Shown here: positions 17,862 to 25,107 of the stretch, piece by piece
Numbering within the stretch: the stretch's first letter is position 1
How the letters are laid out: each line of letters begins with the position of its first letter
Origin: Mangrovimonas futianensis
GTDB taxonomy: Bacteria; Bacteroidota; Bacteroidia; Flavobacteriales; Flavobacteriaceae
NCBI RefSeq assembly: GCF_021245805.1
Contig: NZ_JAJJNF010000008.1
Location: forward strand, 156,305 to 220,304
Length of the DNA stretch: 64,000 nt
Direction of reading: 5' to 3'
The notes under the pieces: generated by a model
Told to the model about the DNA's origin: nothing
Seen by the model: only the letters and a program-made list of their open reading frames with translations
Databases searched by the model: none
Translations under genes and position numbers: made by a program

Positions 17862-17999
17862 ATGTTTAAAAAAGACAAATTAATAAAAGATGATAAGAAC
17901 ATCTTTATTCATATCGACCATTTAAAAACTGGTGAATACACTATTAATATCATGCAAAATAAAAAAGCTATTAAATCAATAAAAATTACGAAATCCTGA
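17862..17999 (+). CDS. Possible small protein, 45 aa
   Basis: ATG at 17862 to TGA at 17999. The product ends D-K-N-I-F-I-H-I-D-H-L-K-T-G-E-Y-T-I-N-I-M-Q and then N-K-K-A-I-K-S-I-K-I-T-K-S, a two-strand pattern like the tail of short secreted flavobacterial proteins. The frame stays open upstream to a TAG at 17799, so it may be the remains of a longer gene or use a non-ATG start. It fills part of the 389-nt gap between the HTCS and ScyD-like genes. The rest of the gap has only a weak GGTAT/ATACC inverted repeat with a T run near 17750-17790. Confidence 0.3.
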   Translation: MFKKDKLIKDDKNIFIHIDHLKTGEYTINIMQNKKAIKSIKITKS

Positions 18000-18114
18000 A
18001 TGCAAGTTTAGAGATGTACTACCTCTGTAATTAAAATCTCTTGACTATTTGCAAAGGAAATTAGGAGGTTAAATATATATACTATTAAAAGCTATTAATC
18101 AAAATCTATAACTT

Positions 18115-19311
18115 ATGAAAACACAATTTTTCACACGAAACAAAAAAGGTCATTCATTAATTGGTATGCTCATAATTTTACTCATGCTAGCAGTAAGTTG
18201 TGAAGAACCCTCAGAGTTTATTCAGTCAGATGATAACAATATGTCTAACAAAAGCTTTAAGCAAACTAATGACCAAATGGTATATGAATTTGAGGGATCT
18301 GTGTTTGATATTGCAAGCACGCCGGATGGAGGCATTCTTGTTGGAGTCAATAATGGGGCGTCCAAACGTGTCGACTTAATAAAAAATGGGAGTGTACAAA
18401 CGATGACTACTCTTGATGCTGCCACAGATATACAGGGAATAGCTTCTATTGGAAGCGGGAATATCTATGTTTCAACAGGGGGGTCAGACCTGGCCCAAAA
18501 TGGAGAACTATATAAGGTGACACCTTCTGGTGGAACCATGGTGGCAGATCTTGCTGCGTTTGAATACGAGAACGATCCAGATGCCAATTATGGAACACAA
18601 TGGAAGGATCAATTATGTGAAGCCATAGACGGGTACAGTGCGGGTCCTCAAAATAATCCCTATAAGGTGGCGGCTGTTTCGGGAAATGAGTTTCTTATCG
18701 CCGATGCCGCAGGAAATACAGTTTTATCGGCCAAATCAACAGGTGAAATTGATTGGAAAGCCATTTTGACCCCTCCATTGGATGAAAATGGTGACTATTT
18801 AATTCGTTGGCAGACGGGAGCAGAGGGCGACATTCCTTGCTATGTGCAACCAGTGCCAACTTCAGTAGCTGTAGCAAATGATGGTTCTGTATTTGTTGGG
18901 GAATTAACGGGCGCGCTAGCCGATACAGATGGTTTACCCATTGGTCGTTCCAGAATTTGGAAAATACAACCAGGAGCCAACCATGTAGTATGTTCTGAAG
19001 ATTCAGAAGATTGTGAGGCTATAATTAGTGGTCTAACCTCTATAATCGACATCGAGATAGGTCCAGACAATCTTCTTTATGTGGTTGAGTTTGACCAAAC
19101 CAGTTGGTTATCCTTATACATTCCCAATTTAACTGTTGGAGGATCTATAAAGGCATATGATTTAGATGGTAATTTGGATAGGGTAGTAGCTTCAGGTTTA
19201 GAATACCCTAGTGCCATAACTTTTGATAATAAAGGTCATTTGTGGCTTCTTGAAAACAACAGCACCTCGTTTACCACTGGTAATAATCCAACTGTGAGAA
19301 AAATCTATTAA
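18115..19311 (+). CDS. ScyD/ScyE family lipoprotein
   Basis: 398 aa. Signal peptide with lipobox cysteine at about residue 29 (LAVSC). The rest is a beta-propeller-like fold with ScyD/ScyE marks: the repeated I-A-x-T-P-D-G-G-I-L-V-G type strands, N-P-Y-K-V-A-A, F-L-I-A-D-A-A-G-N-T-V-L, P-T-S-V-A-V-A-N-D-G-S-V-F-V-G-E-L-T-G and a closing strand with the label P-S-A-I-T-F-D. ScyD and ScyE were named from the cyanobacterial scytonemin cluster, but most bacterial members have no known role. Here it leads a run of three lipoprotein genes behind the HTCS regulator. Confidence 0.82.
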   Translation: MKTQFFTRNKKGHSLIGMLIILLMLAVSCEEPSEFIQSDDNNMSNKSFKQTNDQMVYEFEGSVFDIASTPDGGILVGVNNGASKRVDLIKNGSVQTMTTLDAATDIQGIASIGSGNIYVSTGGSDLAQNGELYKVTPSGGTMVADLAAFEYENDPDANYGTQWKDQLCEAIDGYSAGPQNNPYKVAAVSGNEFLIADAAGNTVLSAKSTGEIDWKAILTPPLDENGDYLIRWQTGAEGDIPCYVQPVPTSVAVANDGSVFVGELTGALADTDGLPIGRSRIWKIQPGANHVVCSEDSEDCEAIISGLTSIIDIEIGPDNLLYVVEFDQTSWLSLYIPNLTVGGSIKAYDLDGNLDRVVASGLEYPSAITFDNKGHLWLLENNSTSFTTGNNPTVRKIY

Positions 19312-19338
19312 ATAACCATTTAAGCCTTAAAAAATATC

Positions 19339-20301
19339 ATGAGTTCAGTTTTAAATTTTAAATACGTCAATCTATATGTTGCGATTCTTTTCGTGAGTTT
19401 GATAAGTTGCAAAAATGAAAGTAAGGAGAGCAAACAGAAACTTGCAAGTGTTGTTTCAATTGAAAACAAAAGAAATATCGTTGAGGTGACTACCAATATT
19501 ATGGACTTTGAGATTCCAACGCAACTCCAGTCTGGGTGGACCACTTTTAAATACAATAACAAATCTGGAGAAACGCATTTCTTTATTTTCGAGAAAATGC
19601 CCGAGGGAATAACCATTGAAAATTATAAAAATGAATTGGTGCCTCCATTTAAGGCTGCTTTCACCTATTTAAACGAAAACAAAATAGAGGAGGCAATGAA
19701 GGAATTTGAAAAAATTCCATCTTGGTGGCAGGATGTCAAATTGGGTGGGGGCGTTGGTTTAATAGCACCAAGAAGTTCAGCCGAAACTACAGTTTATTTG
19801 AAACCAGGCACCTATGTGATGGAGTGCTATGTTAGAATGCCAAACGGGATGCCACATGCATTTTATGGAATGTTAAAGGAAATTGTAGTATCTGAGACAG
19901 CAAATGAAAATAAAGAACCTCAATCAGATTTTGATATTCACCTTTCAAGTAAAAAAGGAATCACTTTTATGGATTCCATAAAAGCGGGAGAGTACCAAAT
20001 GGCAGTAAGGTTTGAGGATCAAAAACTATATGAAACGCTATTGGGGCACGATATTAATCTCGTAAAATTAGATGATATGAAACTGCTGGATTCGCTGGGT
20101 ACTTGGATTGATGCTTCTAATATCAAAGCTTTTAAAACTCCTGTTCCAAAAGGGCTAACTTTCCTTGGAGGTGTTGAAGATTTAGAAGCCGGTGAAACAG
20201 GTTATTTCAAGGCCAAATTGGAAAAGGGAAATTATGTGCTGATTTCTGAGATTCCCAAGGCAGTAGAGAGAAACATGTATAAAGTTTTTAAAGTGTATTG
20301 A
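19339..20301 (+). CDS. Two-domain cupredoxin-like lipoprotein (paralogue 1)
   Basis: 320 aa, lipobox cysteine at about residue 24 (SLISC). Two similar beta domains: about 45-185 and about 190-320. Each ends with the same strand-turn-strand pattern: G-G-V-G-L-I-A-P-R then L-K-P-G-T-Y-V-M-E-C-Y-V then M-P-N-G-M-P-H in domain 1, and G-G-V-E-D-L-E-A-G then L-E-K-G-N-Y-V-L-I-S-E-I in domain 2. The pattern resembles plastocyanin-like envelope proteins. One Cys and one His in domain 1 are candidate copper ligands, but a full ligand set is not evident. It starts 27 nt after the ScyD-like gene and is paralogous to the next gene. Confidence 0.7.
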   Translation: MSSVLNFKYVNLYVAILFVSLISCKNESKESKQKLASVVSIENKRNIVEVTTNIMDFEIPTQLQSGWTTFKYNNKSGETHFFIFEKMPEGITIENYKNELVPPFKAAFTYLNENKIEEAMKEFEKIPSWWQDVKLGGGVGLIAPRSSAETTVYLKPGTYVMECYVRMPNGMPHAFYGMLKEIVVSETANENKEPQSDFDIHLSSKKGITFMDSIKAGEYQMAVRFEDQKLYETLLGHDINLVKLDDMKLLDSLGTWIDASNIKAFKTPVPKGLTFLGGVEDLEAGETGYFKAKLEKGNYVLISEIPKAVERNMYKVFKVY

Positions 20302-20436
20302 AACGGATGGACAAAAATTGGAAAGAATCTTCTTGAGAAGACATTATATTTCATAGCGCACTCATTAATAAATGAATCCTAATTGATTTGCTTTGATAAA
20401 AATTTATTAACTTAAATATCTTAAAACCAATTACAT

Positions 20437-21414
20437 ATGACTTGTTTGAAAACTAACTATTCAAAAATCGTGATTTCCTTGGTGGGAATCTTATTTCTTT
20501 TTAATTGTAAAAACGAAAAAAAGAACCCAGTTACAGAAACTGAAGTTTTGGTCGTAGAGGAAACGGTGCCAGAACCAGAAAACGTAATAAATGTCATCAC
20601 TAAAAGTATGGAGTTTATCTGTGCTGATACCATTCCCTCGGGATGGAATACGTTTAAATATCAAAATCAGTCCAACGAAACCCATTTTTTCCTTTTGGAT
20701 AAATACCCGGAGGGAAAAACTGAGGAAAATGCCATTACAGAGATTGCACCAGTTTTTGGGGAAGGGATGGATTTAATTAATGAAGGGAAACCAGAAGAAG
20801 GATTTGCCGCTTTTGGTAAGCTGCCCGCATGGTATGGTGACATTGTTTTTTCTGGTGGAACTGGACTCATAGCGCCAAAACATACAGCCATAACAACCGT
20901 AAAATTGGACCCAGGATATTACATTATGGAGTGTTATGTGAAAATGCCCAATGGTAAATTTCACACATTAATGGGAATGGCAAAGGGGATTATAGTCACA
21001 GATGAAGATAGTGGTAATTCGCCACCAGAACCAACCGTAGAAATAACCCTTTCTGGTGAGGAAGGGATTAGCTTTCCAACTCCAATAAAAAAGGGAAAAC
21101 AAATTTTTTCTGTTTTTGTAAAGGATCAAAAACCTCATGAAAATTACATTTGGCATGATATCAATCTTGTTCGACTAGATAAAGGAGCAAGTATAGAAGC
21201 CCTTGAAGCGTGGATGGATTGGTCCGATCCCAAGGGATTAATCACGCCAGTTCCTGAAGGATGTACTTTCTTAGGAGGTGTCAACGATATGCCAGCAGGG
21301 AGTAAGGGTTACTTCTATGTTGATTTAAAGCCGGGTAAATATGCCTTTATTTCAGAGGTGCCGAAATCAAAGCAAAAAGGGCTCTTAAAAGAGTTTGTGG
21401 TATTTGATAATTAG
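20437..21414 (+). CDS. Two-domain cupredoxin-like lipoprotein (paralogue 2)
   Basis: 325 aa, lipobox cysteine at about residue 24 (LFNC). Same plan as the preceding gene. Shared segments include N-E-T-H-F-F-L-L-D-K-Y-P-E-G, G-G-T-G-L-I-A-P-K-H, L-D-P-G-Y-Y-I-M-E-C-Y-V-K-M-P-N-G and, in the second half, H-D-I-N-L-V-R-L and F-L-G-G-V-N-D-M-P-A-G. The two genes are a tandem duplication and each is itself an internal duplication. A 135-nt gap separates them, so a separate promoter is possible. The 3' end overlaps the convergent ribB gene by 4 bp. The function is unknown; copper or ligand binding in the envelope is an inference. Confidence 0.7.
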   Translation: MTCLKTNYSKIVISLVGILFLFNCKNEKKNPVTETEVLVVEETVPEPENVINVITKSMEFICADTIPSGWNTFKYQNQSNETHFFLLDKYPEGKTEENAITEIAPVFGEGMDLINEGKPEEGFAAFGKLPAWYGDIVFSGGTGLIAPKHTAITTVKLDPGYYIMECYVKMPNGKFHTLMGMAKGIIVTDEDSGNSPPEPTVEITLSGEEGISFPTPIKKGKQIFSVFVKDQKPHENYIWHDINLVRLDKGASIEALEAWMDWSDPKGLITPVPEGCTFLGGVNDMPAGSKGYFYVDLKPGKYAFISEVPKSKQKGLLKEFVVFDN

Positions 21415-22565
21415 TAATTAACAAAATCAACAATTTCTAAACCGTATCCTATCATTCCCACTCGTTTGGTCTGCTCACTGTTGGAGACCAAACGAAGTTT
21501 GTGGATGTTTAGATCATGAAGAATTTGAGCACCTATACCAAAGTCTTTATTATCCATTTTAATTCCAGGAGCCTTGATAACGTCCTTAGCATTTTGAGCA
21601 ACTTTTAACTCAGAGAGCCTATTAAGTAAATTAGTAGATTGGTTCTGTTGATTTATAAAGATAATGGCACCTTTTCCGACTTCGCTGACTAACTTGAACA
21701 TGTCGTCCAATTTTTTATCAGCATTGTTAGTTAAGGTTCCCAAAATGTCATTGTTTACTAAAGTTGAATTAACTCTTGTAAGGACTGGTTCATCAGCTTT
21801 CCAACTTCCTTTAGTAAGTGCTATATGTACTTGGCTATTGGTTGTTTGTTGATATGCTCGCAACCTAAAAGAGCCAAAACGTGTTACAATATCAAAATCT
21901 TCTTTCTTTTCAATCAAAGAGTCATGTTGCATTCTATAAGCCACCAAATCTTCAATAGAAACAATTTTAAGATCAAACTTTTTGGCCACTTCCATCAATT
22001 GTGGTAAGCGAGCCATAGTCCCATCTTCGTTCATGATTTCAACAATAACACCACCAGGTTTCAAACCTGCCAATCTTGCAAAATCAATAGCGGCTTCGGT
22101 ATGGCCAGTTCGTCTTAAAACACCACCTTCTTTAGCTACCAATGGGAATATGTGTCCAGGTCTGGCCAATTCAAATGGTCTCGTGTCATGATCGATAAGA
22201 GCTTTTACGGTTTTAGCTCTATCACTTGCAGAAATACCGGTGGTTACTCCTTTACCTCTTAAATCTACCGATACGGTAAAGGCCGTTTCCATAGGGTCGG
22301 TATTATTATTGACCATCATATGAAGTTCCAGTTCCTTACAACGTTTTTCAGTCAATGGGGCGCAGATTAATCCACGTCCATGAGTAGCCATGAAATTGAT
22401 CATTTCTGGGGTTACCATTTCAGCAGCTGCCAAAAAATCACCTTCATTCTCTCGGTCGGCATCATCAACAACAATAATTACCTTGCCATTTCTAATATCT
22501 TCAATGGCTTCTTGGATGGTATTTAACTGTATCATAGGACGTTCTAGGGTCAATTCTTCTGTCAT
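21411..22565 (-). CDS. ribB: 3,4-dihydroxy-2-butanone 4-phosphate synthase fused to a degenerate GTP cyclohydrolase II domain
   Basis: 384 aa. The N-terminal half (about 10-215) is an intact RibB with D-D-A-D-R-E-N-E-G-D-F, T-H-G-R-G-L-I-C-A and G-H-T-E-A-A-I-D, making the four-carbon precursor of riboflavin from ribulose 5-phosphate. The C-terminal half aligns with RibA but lacks its key residues. The zinc cysteines are gone (R-V-N-S-T-L in place of RVHSECLT, and L-T-N-N-A-D in place of LRCDCG), and the Y-x-R-Q-E-G-R segment reads F-I-N-Q-Q-N-Q. It should make only the butanone phosphate. Last gene of the ftsK-lolA-lptF unit, with its own -7 box 4 nt before the ATG. Confidence 0.88.
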   Translation of the reverse strand: MTEELTLERPMIQLNTIQEAIEDIRNGKVIIVVDDADRENEGDFLAAAEMVTPEMINFMATHGRGLICAPLTEKRCKELELHMMVNNNTDPMETAFTVSVDLRGKGVTTGISASDRAKTVKALIDHDTRPFELARPGHIFPLVAKEGGVLRRTGHTEAAIDFARLAGLKPGGVIVEIMNEDGTMARLPQLMEVAKKFDLKIVSIEDLVAYRMQHDSLIEKKEDFDIVTRFGSFRLRAYQQTTNSQVHIALTKGSWKADEPVLTRVNSTLVNNDILGTLTNNADKKLDDMFKLVSEVGKGAIIFINQQNQSTNLLNRLSELKVAQNAKDVIKAPGIKMDNKDFGIGAQILHDLNIHKLRLVSNSEQTKRVGMIGYGLEIVDFVNY

Positions 22566-22569
22566 GATG

Positions 22570-22577
22570 CAAAGATA
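22570..22577 (-). promoter_or_regulatory. -7 promoter box directly before ribB
   Basis: On the minus strand TATCTTTG, then 4 nt, then the ribB ATG at 22565. Since Bacteroidota transcripts begin a few bases after the -7 box, the mRNA would start at or next to the ATG. The spacing is the same as at tilS. Confidence 0.5.
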
Positions 22578-22581
22578 TGGC

Positions 22582-24444
22582 TTATTTTAAACTAACTGAA
22601 ATGTCTTGATTTATTTTATTCTTTCTAAGAAAGTGACTTAAAGGATAAAATAGGTATCCTAAAATTAAACTGATAGGATTTTTTGAAAAGCTAGATTTGG
22701 GCACATGTTTATAAAGCTTAAAACTGACTATGGTCGATACGACATAGTATACAAGACATATAAACAAGGCGATTATCCCTAGTTGCAAGCTTACTAAAGC
22801 AAGCTCAGGAAATTTATTGTTTTTCAGAATAAAGAAGAGTGGAATCAAAATGGCAGCCGCGATATAAAAAATAAAACTGAACTTGGAAAAAACAGTAAAA
22901 TCCTCTTGTAATTTAGTTACCTGAATGACATTTTTTGAATCTATTTTTTCTGGAGCAAGCTCTCTATTTGCCATGATTTCAGCCACTTCATTAGGAAGTT
23001 CCTTTCTTGCCTTTTCTTCTTTTGGCTTAATTTTAAGCAGTTTTTTAATGGGTTCAATTAGGTGGTCAAATTCAAACAATCCTCTATCTTGTGTGGCTCT
23101 TCTGGTAAGATAGATACTTAAAGGAAACATGATCAATGTTGACACCCAAGGAGCCAAAGCAGGATTCATGGCCCCCCCTTCAGAACTTTCCTTAGCAAAA
23201 ATCCCTATAAAATGGTAGGTTAAAAATAATAGAATGGCAACTACCATAGGTAAACCCAATCCTCCTTTTCTAATTAGAGCTCCTAACGGCGCCCCGACAA
23301 AAAATAGAATAACACAAGCAAATCCCAAAGCGACCTTATCATGGTAAGCTAAGACGTGTTTGTACATCCATATTTTTTTCTGCTTAAAGCCCTCCTTTTT
23401 TACTTTGACTATTTGCTTAGTACTTTTGATGGAATTTGTAGCTAAATCTATCAATTGGACTTTTTTACGGGTATCAAATAAATCCAATATGTCTCCCGTG
23501 TAAATGGTGTCCTTTTTGGCCTTAATTCCCGAATTCATAACAGGTATATTGGTTCGAGAATATAAGTTCTCAGAAAATTCGCTATAAACTTTAGCAATAT
23601 CTGTTTTTAAGGAATCAATGGTATAACTAAGATCCTTCATGCTCAACATGCTGTATTTATTGGATACTTCTTTTTCATCCATATCCTGATTGTTGAAGCC
23701 GGAAAGGTCAATGTTGATGGTATAAGTTTCAAACGAACTCTTAGTCATGGGCCTTTTTTGGCGATCTTTGTAATCTTTAGGCGGGGAATCATCATAAAAA
23801 TACCCTTCATGAAGAATTAATTTCAAAACATTGGATTCTTCACTTCCAACTAATTCACCATTTTTAGCCACTATGGTAGTATGATTACCTCTACTATTTT
23901 TGTTGTTTTTTTTATGAATAAGGACACCATCTAAAAATTGACCACGATCGCCAGATTTTTTATCCACCTTAATATTGTAGTCTATGACATCGTTAAATTG
24001 CCCTTCAGCAATAACCATTGCCGGTTTGAGTTTGGCGATGTTTTTCCTTAGGTTTAAGGAATTATACTCTCCCCACGGAATGACTGTATTTGCAAAAATG
24101 AAGGTTAAAAAAGCCAAAAGAACAATAAAGGCACTTAATCCAGCCATGGCTCTTTGTAAGGATATACCCGTAGATTTCATGGCGGCAAACTCATAATTCT
24201 CTGCAAAGCTTCCAAATACCATGATTGAAGACAAAAGAATGGTTAATGGTAATACCAATGTTACCAATCGTGGTGAGAAATAAATTAAGAATTTTCCAAC
24301 AACCACAATATCCAAATCTTTACCAGCCAGCTCCTTGATATATAGCCAAATGGTTTGTAGAACAAAAATCAGCATGAGTATAACGAACACACTGATAAAA
24401 GTTTTTAAATAGGTGGTTAATATGTACCTGTCAAGAATTTTCAA
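22582..24444 (-). CDS. LptF/LptG family permease of the lipopolysaccharide export ABC system
   Basis: 620 aa. YjgP/YjgQ-type protein: an N-terminal membrane block (about 8-120), a large periplasmic beta-jellyroll region (about 130-345) that passes LPS to the LptA bridge, and a second membrane block (about 350-445, containing the G-A-P-L-G-A-L-I-R-K-G-G-L-G motif). The extra C-terminal part (about 500-600) has two further hydrophobic segments, as in flavobacterial members, which are longer than the 360-aa proteobacterial forms. It starts 8 nt after lolA, so envelope lipoprotein and LPS transport genes are joined here. Confidence 0.88.
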   Translation of the reverse strand: MKILDRYILTTYLKTFISVFVILMLIFVLQTIWLYIKELAGKDLDIVVVGKFLIYFSPRLVTLVLPLTILLSSIMVFGSFAENYEFAAMKSTGISLQRAMAGLSAFIVLLAFLTFIFANTVIPWGEYNSLNLRKNIAKLKPAMVIAEGQFNDVIDYNIKVDKKSGDRGQFLDGVLIHKKNNKNSRGNHTTIVAKNGELVGSEESNVLKLILHEGYFYDDSPPKDYKDRQKRPMTKSSFETYTINIDLSGFNNQDMDEKEVSNKYSMLSMKDLSYTIDSLKTDIAKVYSEFSENLYSRTNIPVMNSGIKAKKDTIYTGDILDLFDTRKKVQLIDLATNSIKSTKQIVKVKKEGFKQKKIWMYKHVLAYHDKVALGFACVILFFVGAPLGALIRKGGLGLPMVVAILLFLTYHFIGIFAKESSEGGAMNPALAPWVSTLIMFPLSIYLTRRATQDRGLFEFDHLIEPIKKLLKIKPKEEKARKELPNEVAEIMANRELAPEKIDSKNVIQVTKLQEDFTVFSKFSFIFYIAAAILIPLFFILKNNKFPELALVSLQLGIIALFICLVYYVVSTIVSFKLYKHVPKSSFSKNPISLILGYLFYPLSHFLRKNKINQDISVSLK

Positions 24445-24452
24445 AGGGTCAA

Positions 24453-25091
24453 CTAATCCAATCTGTTGATGTAGTAATCTTTGTATTTACTCTCGTCAAA
24501 AGTAAATAAGCTTTTTGAAATGGGTTGATTTGTTTTGAAAGAATTAACGGTAAGGGTGGTTTTTGTTCCATTCTTTCCAATTTCCATCAAATTGTAAATG
24601 TGTTTGGTTTGGGCATCAATTCCCAATAACACATATTTTATTTCAGATTTAGAATCAATTGGAGTCAATTTTACATATTGAATCTTTCTTCCCTTTACGG
24701 TTTGATCGATATCCATTTTATAGGTATAGCCATCCTCATAAAAGGTCAACATTTTATTTGGAGTGATGCTGTTTTCGTCATTGGCATCTTGCTTTGAAAT
24801 GGTAACTTCTTCATCATCAGGGCTGATGCTGTATAAAGTCTTACCATCATAAATTCTAGTGGCTCCTAAGATGTTTAATCGGTATTTGTTTCCTTGTAAA
24901 ACTACATCACCTCGCGTTTCTTGGTTGATGTTTTCTGAAAGGTTTTCCAGGGCATATTTAAAATCCAAACTGATGTTCTCATAGCTTTTAGCCTTTTTGG
25001 ATACTTCATCAAGAAGCGCTTTGGCTTTACTGTCTTGTGCAAATCCAAGAGTACCAATTAAAAGGGCTAAAATGAGGGTTAAATGTTTCAT
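24453..25091 (-). CDS. lolA: LolA-like outer membrane lipoprotein carrier
   Basis: 212 aa with a signal peptide (LTLILALLIGTLGFAQ). Single LolA fold: periplasmic half-barrel that carries lipoproteins from the inner to the outer membrane. The N-terminal helix A-K-A-L-L-D-E-V-S-K-K, strand N-I-S-L-D-F-K-Y and the hydrophobic Y-R-L-N-I-L-G strand fit. The gene lies 16 nt after ftsK and 8 nt before lptF. The ftsK-lolA order also occurs in other bacteria. Confidence 0.85.
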   Translation of the reverse strand: MKHLTLILALLIGTLGFAQDSKAKALLDEVSKKAKSYENISLDFKYALENLSENINQETRGDVVLQGNKYRLNILGATRIYDGKTLYSISPDDEEVTISKQDANDENSITPNKMLTFYEDGYTYKMDIDQTVKGRKIQYVKLTPIDSKSEIKYVLLGIDAQTKHIYNLMEIGKNGTKTTLTVNSFKTNQPISKSLFTFDESKYKDYYINRLD

Positions 25092-25107
25092 GTTGTATTG
25101 TTTCTCT

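Noticed and set aside
22566..22581. FMN riboswitch before ribB
   Set aside because: There are only 16 nt between ribB and lptF and no room for an aptamer.
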